64,000 bases of DNA from Aliamphritea spongicola (GTDB taxonomy: Bacteria > Pseudomonadota > Gammaproteobacteria > Pseudomonadales > Balneatricaceae): the NCBI GenBank assembly GCA_024347235.1, contig AP025283.1:2170001-2234000 (forward strand), in the 5' to 3' direction. The translations under genes were made by a program, and so were the position numbers. The notes below the pieces were generated by a model that was not told where the DNA came from, made no database searches, and was given only the letters and a program-made list of their open reading frames with translations. Below, piece by piece: positions 37,597 to 47,116 of this stretch; position 1 is the stretch's first letter, and each line of letters begins with the position of its first letter.

Positions 37597-38528
37597 ATGC
37601 CTGTATCCCGCCGTTGTTTTACCGGCCTGGCCGGCCTTTGGGCTGCGTTATCTGCTTTGCCTGCCTGGGGTGCTAAACAAACAGGTACTGACGCGGGAGC
37701 TGATAGCGGTTCCGCTTCAGAAGTGACAGGGCGAAGGGCACCGGCACTGTTCATTGGTCACGGTGATCCGATGAATATCCTGCAGGATAACCGCTTCACC
37801 CGGGACTGGGATGCGCTGGCTGAACGCTTTGGAGCGGCTGCGACAAAGCCCCGTGCCATTCTGATGGTATCTGCCCACTGGGAAACCCGCGGTGTTGCGG
37901 TTTCAGTGGCAGAAAAGCCCGCCATGATTTACGACTTTTACGGTTTCCCGGATGAAATGTATCAGCAGAATTATCCGGCTCCCGGTGCCCCGGAAATCGC
38001 CGGTAGCCTGACAAAAGCACAATTCTCTCAACGGATCATTGCTGATGCTGGTCAGGGGCTGGATCATGGTGCCTGGTGTGTGCTGATGCGCCTGTTCCCT
38101 AAGGCGGATGTGCCGGTGTTTCAGTTTAGCCTGTCCCGTAGTATGAATGCAGCAGAGCACTTTGCGCTGGGGCAGGAGCTTCGCCAGTTGCGGGAGCAGG
38201 GGTGATGATCATCGGTTCGGGCAACATCACCCATAACATGCGTAGCTGGCAGCAGGATTACCGCATGGGCCGCACCCATCTGGTACATGACTGGGCAAAG
38301 TATTTTGATGCGAAAGTGACAGACCGGATCAATAACCGTGAGTACGCAGCTCTGGCGGATTATCTTCAGTATGGCCGGGCAGCGCAGATGTCGGTACCCA
38401 CGCCTGAGCACTATCTGCCGTTATTGTACGTGGCAGCCAGTGCTTATGCATCGGAGAAGGCGGAGTATTACGCAGAAGGATTTGAGGCGGGGTCGTTTTC
38501 GATGCGTTCGGTGCTGTTTAATGGCTGA
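37597..38528 (+). CDS. LigB-family extradiol dioxygenase (DODA/YgiD type) with Tat-like signal, frame-broken
   Basis: Class III extradiol fold features are visible: APALFIGHGDPMNIL (active-site His), RAILMVSAHWETRGV, FYGFPDEMYQQNYPAPG, QGLDHGAWCVLMRLFP, then after one missing base near 38200 VMIIGSGNITHNMR. This matches YgiD/4,5-DOPA dioxygenase. Unlike E. coli YgiD it has about 38 extra N-terminal residues, including SRRCFTGLAGLWAALSALPAWG, a twin-Arg plus hydrophobic segment resembling a Tat signal. ATG 37597 gives MPVSRRCF; the frame is open back to 37531. It is next to hpaR and divergent from it. A periplasmic location is inferred. Confidence 0.82.
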
Positions 38529-38603
38529 AGCTTTGGGCTAACAGAGGTTTCCGTTAGCCTTTACACAGCTCTTTATTTGCAGAGCCCTTTATTTACAGAC
38601 TCT

Positions 38604-39356
38604 TTATTTGCAGAGCTTTGCCTTCTCTTTCGAATCCGGCAGCTTGTCACACAGCAGGGCAGTTTGATTGACCTGCGTGGCAATGTTGCGAATTTCTTTA
38701 TAGTTACGCTTCAGGCCGCGGTCGATGTTGGCAAGTACGGCTTCCTGCTGTGCCTGTGGCAGGTAGCGCCAGCTGAGTAGCCCAGCTTCAGCAATGCTGA
38801 TGTTCACGGCATTTTCCCACGGGCCATAGAGTACAGAGTTATCGATTGCCTGAAAAAGCTCTTCATCCATCTGGCTGAGTTTGGCTTTGCTCAGTGCCAG
38901 CCCGGCCCAGCTGTAAGGCCAGTGGGGGCGCAGCGTGCTTGCCTGCCGGTAAAGATCGAGACTCTGGCTCATTAACTGGCCGTAATCCCGCCAGCGGTTT
39001 TCATTCTGAGCATGCAATGCCTGATAGTAGCTCAGGCTGGCTTTAATATCGTAGTAATCACCGTGATCAGGCCGCCAGCTTATAGAACGGTCGATAGATG
39101 CCTGAGCCCGTTCAAGCTTTCGGCCGGGACCAGTTTCGTCGGGTCCTGCTGGTTGATCAGTGCGTTACGGGCAGGGTAGCTGTTAATGTCTGCCATCATC
39201 CAGCGAATACTGTAATACGCCATCACCGTGAGCAGCACAATTCCGATAAGTGCCAGCGTTTTACCCAGGGGCCAGGCTTTTTCGGGATGAGCGGCGCGAA
39301 GAGTGCCGGGAGCGGTCAGCAGAGGATGTTTCAGAAAATGAGGCGTCTGTGGTCAT
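38604..39356 (-). CDS. VpsP-like polysaccharide-locus membrane protein, frame-broken
   Basis: Restored, the protein has a polar start (MTTDASFSETSSADRSRHSS), one membrane segment (LGKTLALIGIVLLTVMAYYSI), then ARNALINQQDP, YYDIKASLSYYQALHAQNENRW, a helical repeat-like region (LDLYRQASTLRPHWPYSWAGLALSKAKL) and RNIATQVNQTALLCDKLPDSKEKAKLC. The pattern (membrane anchor plus TPR-like repeats, last gene of a Wza/Wzc operon) fits VpsP-like exopolysaccharide proteins of Vibrio and relatives. Breaks lie near 39290 and 39118. The VpsP name is tentative; the role in export is unknown. Confidence 0.62.
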
Positions 39357-39409
39357 GTTGTTCAGTGATCCGGGAGTGGCTGTATCAGAGTCGCTGCTAA
39401 GAATGGCTG

Positions 39410-40127
39410 TTAATGCAGGCCAATCAGTCTGGCAGGGTTGTCATACACCAGTTGACGGGCAGTGGCTTCACCAACAACCTCTGTAGCAGCATGCATCCCT
39501 TCAGAAAGCACTGGCGGGCGGCGGTTGGTATTGTGAGCATCGGTAGCAATGATGGTCGCCCAGCCATTTTGCAGAATCTCCAGCGCCCGTTCGTGGGCAA
39601 CATCTCCAAACTTACCGGCAACAGACATGGAGGTTAACTGGAACAGGCAGCCACGGCTGACGAAGGGTTCTATCTTTTCCAGCTTATGCATGATGTCTTT
39701 GTTGCGCTCCGGGTGGGCGATCATCGGCAGAATGTCCCGGGCCAGCAGCCAGTCCACCAGTTTGTCGCAACCGGGGGATGTGGCTGTGAGGTAATTCCAG
39801 CAGCAGAACTTTGCGACCTTCCCATTCACCCAGAAATGGAATCTGGTTGGTGGGAATCATCGCCAGCATCTCTACTGAAATCCGCACTTCTGCAGCCATA
39901 CCCAGTTCCAGCGGGATGTTACGTTCAACGATGGCGTTCTTCAGGGCTTCATAGGCAGGGGTGATGCTATGGATGTTATTGTCATAGCGGCCCGGATGGA
40001 TGTGCGGGGTGGCAACGGCATGGGTAATACCGTCGGCAGCCGCCATGGCTGCCAGCTCTACCGCCTCTTCCAGGCTGGCCGGGCCATCGTCGATGCCCGG
40101 CAGTAAATGACAATGCAGATCAATCAT
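39410..40127 (-). CDS. CpsB/CapC-family PHP-type tyrosine phosphatase, frame-broken
   Basis: This is a manganese-dependent PHP-domain phosphatase acting on the tyrosine cluster of Wzc-type kinases. The opening MIDLHCHLLPGIDDGPASLEEAVELA has the metal-binding HCH and D motifs. Further ligands lie in ATPHIHPGRYDN, LLLELPHSHIPPG (restored), PMIAHPERNKDI and IIATDAHNTNRRPP. Two bases are missing near 39778 in C/G runs. About 239 residues is normal. It follows the Wzc-like gene by 36 bases, so kinase and phosphatase are co-expressed. Confidence 0.92.
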
Positions 40128-40163
40128 TCGTTACCCTGTATTTAAGTACTGAACGGCGGCAGA

Positions 40164-42391
40164 TCAGTTACCGCCGGTGTAGCCGTAGCTGTCGTAGTAG
40201 CCGGAATAGTCGTAGCCGTACTTTTCAGCTTTCTTCACATCCAGCTGGTTAAGCACCACACCGATCACCGGTGCATTGGCTTCTTTCAGGCGCTTCAGGC
40301 CGTTTTTAGCCAGCTGCTGGTTGGTAGAGTCGGCCTTAACGGTGTAGATCATTGCGCCAACGATCTTACCGATCATCAGGGCATCACTTACCGCCTGCGT
40401 TGGGGCTGTATCAATTACGATGCGGTCGTAACGGCCTTCCAGCTGTTCAATGACCTTAGCGAACTTCTGGGAAGACAGCAGCTCCAGCGGGTTAGGCGGA
40501 ATAATACCGGCGGTCAGTACATCAATGTTAGCGTCTTCGATGGTGTGAATGCATTCTTCAACATCCGCCGTGCCGGCAACCAGGTTAGAAAGCCCAGCCG
40601 CTTTTCCATCAATGCCCATCGCTTTGGCAATGGAAGGGCGGCGCATGTCAGCATCAATCAGCAGGACTTTTTCCATCTGGCCCAGTGAGTAAGCCAGGCT
40701 TAGAGATGTTGAGATTTTACCTTCACCTGGAATGGAAGAGGTCACACACAGTGTTTTGTGCGGATTATCCAGCGCAGATAGCACCACTCCGGTACGGATA
40801 GTACGAACCGCTTCTGCAAAGGCAGACTGCGGCTCCTGCAGATACTGAGTGTAGCTTGGGTGCGCATGTTTACGGCGCTTAGGCAGCAATGGCAGCAGAC
40901 CCAGCAGGGTAGCGTGAAGTTTTTCTTCCACGTCTTTCGCCGACATGATGGTGTTGTTTAGTGCCTGAAGTAAGAAAGCAACCATGATGCCGAACATAAT
41001 GCTTACTATGAATGCCAGTGCAACAATCAGTGCTTTCTTAGGTTTAGCCGGTTTACGGGGGCAATGGCCGGGTCTGAAATACGGGCATTGGCACTCTGTA
41101 AATCGCCGGTAGCATTGGTCTCGTTCAGGCGGCTGAAGAAGGTATCATAAAGCTGGCGGTTGGCTTCCACTTCCTGCTCCAGTTCCTTCAGGCCGTATTC
41201 TTTACGGTTGATCGACTGCAGTTCAGACTTGGTTTGGTTAACCGCAGATTTCAGAGAACCTTCGCTGGCAACCGCTGCACGGTATTCGCTTTCGATACCG
41301 TTGACGACTGCCAGAATTTGGCTGTTCAGGCTGCGGCGGGCGTTATCCAGTTCAGACTGTGCAGCCTGCATTTTAGGATGCTTAGCGCCGTAACGTTTAG
41401 CCAGTTCAGACTTTTTCAGCTCAACAACCAGAACCGAACCTTTCAGGCTCTGTACCAGAGGGTGCTGCAGTACAGCAGGGATACGTTCAAAGGCAGAAGG
41501 GTTGTTCTTGCTGATGGCACGAACCTGGCGGTACACACTTTCCAGTGCAAGTCGGTCACGGCGCGCATCAACTAACTTATCAGAAACCAGTTCCAGTTCG
41601 GTATTGGCAATATCAAGGCCGCCGTCCTGGCCAACAATGCCCTGGGAGTCGCGGTATTCCTGTAAGCGGCGTTCAGAAGCCTTAAGGGTTTCACGCAGGC
41701 CACTCAGTTGTACAGTTAACCATTCAGACGCTTTTGAGGTAAGAGCCAGGCGGGCTTCGAGGTCGTTATCAATGTATGCATCAGCAATAGCATTAGCAAT
41801 TGTTGCAGACAAAAGACGGTCATGTGCTTCGAAGCTGATCTTAACTAACTGAGTTTTACGGACAGGAGAGACGTTCAGTTTCTTCAAAAACTCATCCGTC
41901 ACTTCCTGAAAATGTTCAGCGGCCAGCTCTTCATCGGTTAGTTCGACCTGAACGATATTTAAATGATCTTCAAGTAATTGATTAATACCCAGACTTTCGC
42001 GCAGTTCTGCCACTTTACTGCTTATAAAACTCGGTTCCGGATTGAACTCCGGATTGTTTAGCAGGTTTAGCTCGGTAATAACCTTTTCGGCCAACTGGCG
42101 TGATTTAAGAATTTCGAACTGGGTGAGGTAGTACTCGTTGTTAGAAGAATCGACCCCGTAGACCTCTTCAATGGATACAACGTTTGCCTGCTGCGCTTCA
42201 ATCAGAAGGGTAGTGGTAGCCCGATAAGTCGGTTTAATGCTGAATACCACCATAATGGTCAGCAGGGTCACTACCAGAGCGAAGCTTAAAATACTCCATT
42301 TGCGCTGCATAATGGTCCGCCAGTATTGGCGAAGGTCGATGGTTTCTTCTTCAATGACAGGTGCAGCAAATTGATTATTCATTGTATCCAT
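40164..42391 (-). CDS. Wzc-type chain-length determinant / tyrosine autokinase, frame-broken
   Basis: This inner-membrane copolymerase sets polymer length and links to the Wza export channel. The N-terminal Wzz domain has ETIDLRQYWRTIMQRKWSILS followed by a membrane helix. A long periplasmic coiled coil and the second membrane segment (KKALIVALAFIVSIMFGIMVAF) follow. The cytoplasmic kinase shows Walker A SSIPGEGKISTS, Walker A' VLLIDADMRRPS and Walker B IVIDTAP. The tail carries seven Tyr within 14 residues. In Walker A the residue after Lys is Ile, where Ser/Thr is usual. One missing base near 41058 joins two long frames into about 742 residues. Confidence 0.92.
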
Positions 42392-42416
42392 ACTTTTTAT
42401 ATCTGTTAAAGCGGCA

Positions 42417-42446
42417 AAACCGGATCACTTTTGGGTGATCCGGTTT
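42417..42446 (-). terminator. Terminator-like hairpin between the export-lipoprotein and Wzc-like genes
   Basis: AAACCGGATCAC and GTGATCCGGTTT form a perfect 12-bp stem with a 6-base loop. On the minus strand the stem runs into TTTT. It lies inside the exopolysaccharide operon, 26 bases before the Wzc-like start region, so it may act as an attenuator or partial terminator. Confidence 0.75.
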
Positions 42447-42471
42447 CAGAAGGAGCTGATTCTGCAGTTAA

Positions 42472-43004
42472 TCAGAAAAAGCTCTCTTCAATGGTAATAA
42501 TGTCACCGGGCTGAATAGTCGCGTTTAGTTTTACCCGGTTTGGTTCACCGTTCTGGTCTTCACGGGCAACAAACAGTTTGGTTTTCGAAGCCCGCTCGGT
42601 AAAGCCGCCGGCAATAGCGACGGCTTTTGCAGAGTTAAGCCTGGCTGGTAAGGGTAGCCGCCGGGTTCTTCCACTTCACCGTTAATGAAAAACTCACGGT
42701 ATTCCGCAACGGTAATGCTGACGGTTGGGTTAATCAGGTAGCCATCCGCCAAGCCTGCTTTTATGGTGTCTGTTAATTCACCAACGGTGTTACCCAGCGC
42801 ATTCAGCTCACCCAGAAACGGGTAAGGGATAGTACCGGCATCACTGAGGCGGACTTCCATACTCAGTTCTTCTTCGCCATATACCTGAATGCTCAGCAGA
42901 TCACCGCTGCCAATGCGGTAATTAGACAAGTCTGAAGCGTTGGCAGACTGAAGGGTAAACAGGAGTACACACAAACTGCTAAGCAGCGACAGCAAACTAC
43001 GCAT
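42472..43004 (-). CDS. Short Wza-type polysaccharide export protein, frame-broken
   Basis: Signal peptide MRSLLSLLSSLCVLLFTLQSANA is followed by the Poly_export domain (YRIGSGDLLSIQVYGEEELSMEVRLSDAGTIPYPFLGELNALG, then INPTVSITVAEYREFFINGEVEEPGGYPYQPGLTLRKAVAIAGGFT after repair). The end is GDIITIEESFF. One base is missing near 42648. It has about 178 residues and lacks the long C-terminal part of E. coli Wza. It has no lipobox Cys at the cleavage site, like the short VpsM-type proteins. The neighbouring outer-membrane barrel may supply the missing pore function; that is inference. Confidence 0.87.
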
Positions 43005-43023
43005 AGTAACTACCATTTCTATA

Positions 43024-44220
43024 TTACAGAGACGCATCAACAGTAAAGAAGATAACGTTCTTGTCAAAGCTCACACCGCTGATGTTAGAGCTGGTGTCGT
43101 TATAGGTATAAGACAGACCCAGTGATAACCAGCGACGCATGTCATAGTTAAAACCGGCACTGTAGCTTTTAACTTTATCTTCACGGTTATTAGCGTCGCC
43201 TTCATAGGTTTCTGTGGCATGGCTAATACCCAGGTCTGTGCTGACAAAGTCATTCCATTCATGGTTCCAGTCTAAACGTACAATTTCGGCATTAATAAAG
43301 TTACCGGTACCGTTACTTTCTTTGTCTTCCTGACCGGTGGTAAGCGTGAACACTGAATAGGTCCTAGGCGCCCATTTTACAGCCGCTTCCCAGCTCACAC
43401 CGTCATCATCTTTACGGGATGAATCGTCGAAGTCTTTATCGAAGTGACCAATCTTAACCGTACCAGTCGTCTTCGCGGTGGACTCCCAGGTCGCACCCAC
43501 AAAATAACGCCAGGTGTTGCTGTCCAGAGTGGTAGTGGACAGATCGTAATCGACATCTTTGTTACGGGCTTCAAACAGTAATGAAGTTTTCGGTGCTACA
43601 CGGTAGTAGAAGATAGCGCCGGCAGTACGTTCCTGGTTGTCACGGCCTTCAGTAATGCTGCGGAAGTTCTGGTATTCACGATCCAGTAACTCACCGTAGA
43701 GCTCAATACGGCCTGTGGCTTCGTCACCGCCAAACTGATAGTTGAAAGAAACTGCTTTGGTATCGTATTCCAGTGGCTCAGTTACAGCATTGGCAATACC
43801 GCCGTTGGCACTCAGGCCGGTACCCCGTGCTTCATGGCCACGGTTATATTCAGCACGTAAGTCCAGTTTGTTGCGGGAGTTAAATTCCAGATGTGCATCC
43901 AGTGCGAAGTTGTGATCCAGGTAGTTATCTTCGGTGCTGTCGGCAAATACACCCTTGCTCAGGGTATAGCTCATGCGGTAAGCATTAAGGCCCTGCTCGG
44001 CAACCAGCTGAACGCTTGGCGACAGAACAGTAACCATGCTTGAAATTTCATCAGTGTTTGCGCTGAGGATGTTATCGTCGTAGCCAATTTGCATATTAAC
44101 TGTTGGTACCAGTTCCATTTCACCAACCTCAATGGAAGCCGGTTCAATAGCTGCAAAAGCAGGGTTACAGAGCGCAGAGATTGCGATGGTTAGAGGAAGA
44201 ATTTTGCCTGGAAAGCTCAT
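43024..44220 (-). CDS. Outer-membrane beta-barrel protein of the exopolysaccharide operon
   Basis: The intact frame begins with a signal peptide (MSFPGKILPLTIAISALCNPAFA). The mature protein opens IEPASIEVGEMELVPTVNMQIGYDDNILSANTDE and is then a chain of amphipathic strands ending in ISGVSFDKNVIFFTVDASL. The GYDDNIL region and overall plan match the BBP2_2 family found first in VpsL/Wza-type operons. ATG 44220 is chosen because AAGGAC lies 8 bases upstream; an ATG at 44253 is also in frame. It is the first gene of a minus-strand run through the CpsB-type gene. It may form or brace the secretion pore. Confidence 0.85.
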   Translation of the reverse strand: MSFPGKILPLTIAISALCNPAFAAIEPASIEVGEMELVPTVNMQIGYDDNILSANTDEISSMVTVLSPSVQLVAEQGLNAYRMSYTLSKGVFADSTEDNYLDHNFALDAHLEFNSRNKLDLRAEYNRGHEARGTGLSANGGIANAVTEPLEYDTKAVSFNYQFGGDEATGRIELYGELLDREYQNFRSITEGRDNQERTAGAIFYYRVAPKTSLLFEARNKDVDYDLSTTTLDSNTWRYFVGATWESTAKTTGTVKIGHFDKDFDDSSRKDDDGVSWEAAVKWAPRTYSVFTLTTGQEDKESNGTGNFINAEIVRLDWNHEWNDFVSTDLGISHATETYEGDANNREDKVKSYSAGFNYDMRRWLSLGLSYTYNDTSSNISGVSFDKNVIFFTVDASL

Positions 44221-44589
44221 TGCAAATGTCCTTTTAGTTTTAATGATTGCCATACAGTCGGCTGACGATGGTATAAACCACTAAATGTCACGTCCTGTGT
44301 GCTCTGTAATCAGATTTGAGTTGGCGCATATTAGCACATCACATAATGTGAGCTACAGTCCTTGACACACAATTCTTAAAAAAACTTAAACGATTTTGTT
44401 AAGACGCTGTCGCAAAGAAAAATTTCAGTAAAAAGCCGTAAGTTATTCAAAAATATGTCAACTTGGGTAGTCGTTGTAGTTTACTTTTCAGGTTTTAAGT
44501 TACAGGTATGAAACATATGCTGATCTGGCAAAGGTTAGCCTGAAGGTAATTGGTTTGATAACATGCAGCACAATTGTGTCGTGGCATAG
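44221..44589. promoter_or_regulatory. Divergent promoter region between the barrel gene and the SH3 gene
   Basis: No gene lies in this AT-rich 369-base gap. It contains TTGACA at 44362-44367, a possible -35 element, followed by an A-rich tract. It also has a perfect 13-base palindrome TCACAT-A-ATGTGA at 44339-44351. It must hold the start of the exopolysaccharide operon on the minus strand and of the SH3 gene on the plus strand. Confidence 0.5.
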
Positions 44590-45129
44590 ATGAGGTGGGT
44601 AGTGAATAAGTTTACCGGACTGGTTTGTTCAGTGTTGTTGGCAGGATTGCCAGTATTAGCGCACGCAATTGATTCCTTCAGCATGAAACAGTCCAGTGCT
44701 GTGAGTGCAGAGCCAAACAGTAACAGTGATGTCCTTGCGCAATTGCGTGCCGGCCAGGTAGTTTTGAAAATTCAGCAGTCTGAAGGCTGGGCGCAGGTAT
44801 TCTTTATGAGCGACATTGACGAGCCCGTGAAGGGCTGGGTGCCTGCTACCATGTTGGCTGTGATTGGTGAAGCAACAGGTGAGTCTGCGCTCTATGTACC
44901 AAAAGTGCCCGACGACATCGGTGCAGAAGCCTATAACAGCAGAGTAACGGCAAACAGTTTGCGGGTGCGGGCTGGAGCAGGCACGAGTTTTGGTGTGATA
45001 GGTCGGCTGGTCAATGATCAGCAGGTGATACGCCTTAAGCAAAATGCGGACTGGTCGAATATCCGTTTTAAAGAGAATGGTGTCTGGCAGGAAGGCTGGG
45101 TGGCCAGCAAGTATCTGGCTGCGATGTAA
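44590..45129 (+). CDS. Secreted bacterial SH3-domain protein
   Basis: The intact 179-residue protein starts MRWVVNKFTGLVCSVLLAGLPVLAHA, a Sec signal peptide. Two SH3b repeats follow: one around residues 33-80 (AVSAEPNSNSDVLAQLRAGQVVLKI, GWAQVFF, GWVPATML) and one around 118-178 (RVTANSLRVRAGAGTSFGVIGRLVNDQQVIRL, NGVWQEGWVASKYL). Such proteins act in the periplasm, often near peptidoglycan. It is monocistronic with its own terminator and divergent from the exopolysaccharide operon. Confidence 0.87.
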   Translation: MRWVVNKFTGLVCSVLLAGLPVLAHAIDSFSMKQSSAVSAEPNSNSDVLAQLRAGQVVLKIQQSEGWAQVFFMSDIDEPVKGWVPATMLAVIGEATGESALYVPKVPDDIGAEAYNSRVTANSLRVRAGAGTSFGVIGRLVNDQQVIRLKQNADWSNIRFKENGVWQEGWVASKYLAAM

Positions 45130-45145
45130 TTCAGTATCAAGTAAT

Positions 45146-45170
45146 AAACGCCGCATTAGCGGCGTTTTTG
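45146..45170. terminator. Bidirectional terminator between the SH3 gene and the O-antigen-ligase-like gene
   Basis: ACGCCGC-ATTA-GCGGCGT is followed by TTTTT on the plus strand. On the minus strand it runs into TTATTAC. It sits 17 bases after the SH3 stop and 23 bases beyond the convergent ligase-like stop. Confidence 0.85.
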
Positions 45171-45192
45171 TGGGTGTCTTTTACTCTGCGAC

Positions 45193-46517
45193 TTAGCGTG
45201 AAGTCTTCTTCTTATAAAGCGCAATGTAGCCACAGCTTAAAAGCACAATAAAGGTTAACGCGTTAGCCGGAATTTGCAGGTTAAAGTCAACCGTGGAGTG
45301 GATGGCTAAAGCAATAATTGCCATTAAACAGCTAAAGGCAATGCCACGGAGCAAAGGGTCTTTGCGGGTACGCATTGCCTGCATGGCGGTAAAGGCACAC
45401 AGCCCAACAGCGAACAGCAATAATACAGTAATGGGGATCCCGTATTCACTGGCAAACTGGAAGTAGTCATTATGGGCTTCTGCGTAAAAATATCACCTAC
45501 ATTAAAGTCACGGTGTTTTGGGAAGTCGGTATAGAAGGTGCCTGCGCCACTACCGGTCAAAATGTGCTCATTAATGGCATTTAAGGTATAGCTGTTAACT
45601 TCATCGCGGGTTTCTGTGTTGGCGGAGGTATTGCTTAGCCGCTCGGCGACCTTATCAACCCCAAAGAAAGTACCTACAACGAATATATCGATAATGATCA
45701 GGCTGGTGATCAGGATCATTACAGACTTAAGGCTGCTTTTAAGAAGAATAAGCGCCAGCACTCCGGTAATTGAAAGGCTGGCAAAGAAGGCGGTGTTACC
45801 CATTCGGGAATGGGTCATAACCAGGCCGGCTACCATAATAATCAGTATCAGCCGCAGGCTGGCTTTGCTGCTAAGCAGGGTTGTTAGCAGGCGTTTTGCT
45901 CGTGCCCGCCAGTTTTGCTCACTGTTGAAATTCAGTTTAGCGATCATCATGCCAACGCCGAGCGAGAGGGTAAGTACCAGATATCCGGCTAAGTGATTAC
46001 GATTGATGAATGTGCCTGTGGCAACGCCTGTGTAGGTATCTTTTGGTACAAAGAACAGGTACTCAATACCCGTTAAAGTCATCAGGCTACCGTATACCGC
46101 CTGAAATAGGCCACTGCCAACCAGGGTGTAGCAAAGCAGCTTAATCCTTCGGGTGGAGGTGCATAGCAGGAGGCACAAGTTAAATGCCAGTAACAATGCG
46201 AACCCCAGCAGCATGTTGTTAAAGCTGTTTGATGATGAAAGGCTGAGTGACGGTAGCGAGCCCTGCGTTCCTGCCCATAGCGGTGTAAGTATTAATATTA
46301 GGCTAACAGGCCAGGCTTTTTACATGCCTGATTTATTTGTGTCTTTCGAACGCGAAGAGAGTAAGCCAACTGATGGCCGTTATGATAAGTAAAAATGAAA
46401 CGAGGCTTAGTGACCACTCCCGGTTGCTACCAAGGGGAGTGGTACCCATACAAGGATAAAGAGGAAAAAGTAAAACAGAGGGCTGTTTGCTGTTTTGCGG
46501 CTTGTAGATGGTGCCAT
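45193..46517 (-). CDS. O-antigen ligase/polymerase family (Wzy_C) membrane protein, frame-broken
   Basis: This polytopic protein carries the Wzy_C signature in GVATGTFINRNHLAGYLVLTLSLGVGM and MTHSRMGNTAFFASL. A large periplasmic loop follows (NTETRDEVNSYTLNAINEHILTGSGAGTFYTDFPKHRDF, then YAEAHNDYFQFASEYGIP after repair). The end is ALYKKKTSR. ATG 46517 (MAPSTSRKTANSPLFYFFLF) is the restored start, with breaks near 46432, 46330 and 45485. It follows the secreted Gly/Ser-rich gene after that gene's terminator. It is either the polymerase or the ligase of the polysaccharide; a second polymerase-like gene lies at 49070. Confidence 0.83.
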
Positions 46518-46557
46518 TCAAAAAATCCGGAAAGCTGATTGGATATATTGCAGCAAC

Positions 46558-46583
46558 AAAAAAGCGCAATTAAGCGCTTTTTT
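46558..46583 (-). terminator. Terminator after the Gly/Ser-rich secreted protein gene
   Basis: AAAAAAGCGC-AATTAA-GCGCTTTTTT is a perfect intrinsic terminator. The undisturbed reading frame of the upstream gene would run straight through it, which supports a missing base before the true stop. Confidence 0.88.
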
Positions 46584-46607
46584 ATGTGTGATGCAAAATT
46601 AACTGGG

Positions 46608-47116
46608 CTAGCGGTTCCACCACCGCCGGAGCCGCTGCTGGAACCGTAAGAAGGCGTGTTGTTCAGGGTGTTACCTGTGTTTCCAGAAGGGATACCTGAA
46701 CCGGTGTTGCCACCTTCGTTACCGGCCGCTGTGGCACCAAGTACATCAGTGGAATCAACATTAGCTGCGAAAGACGCTGCTGCTACTGTACCCAGAGGTA
46801 CGTTCGCAGAGCTTGCCGCACGGCCGATAGCTGCCTGTACAGCTGGGTTTGAGCTGTTCAGGCCCAGCGCTGCAGTAATAACTGCCTGTTGTTGTGCTTC
46901 AGGAGTTGAAGACAGCAGGGTTTGCATCGCCGTCTGAATTGCTTCAGGAGTTGTAGCGCCGTCCAGCGCCTGTGCAACACTTGCAACGATGTCCTGAGAA
47001 ATGCCTGTATCCAGTGCGGCTGCTTCAACGGCTTGCTGATCAACGGCTGCAATGGCTGTTGCGGCTGGTAGAGTTAGGGTAGCTGCGATCGCAACAGCTA
47101 ACAGTGAACGGCGCAT
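46608..47116 (-). CDS. Small secreted Ala/Gly/Ser-rich protein, frame-broken at its end
   Basis: Signal peptide MRRSLLAVAIAATLTLPAATAIA is followed by VDQQAVEAAALDTGISQDIVASVAQALDG and Ala/Gln-rich helical repeats (TPEAIQTAMQTLLSS, TPEAQQQAVITAALG). A Gly/Ser/Asn tail follows (NEGGNTGSGIPSG, GSSSGSGGGG). As written, the frame continues through a terminator into the next gene. One missing base near 46620 instead ends it at TAG 46608-46610 (GGGNR). A GGAG site precedes ATG 47116. Its place beside WcaJ suggests a role in the exopolysaccharide system; the family is not recognised. Confidence 0.65.
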
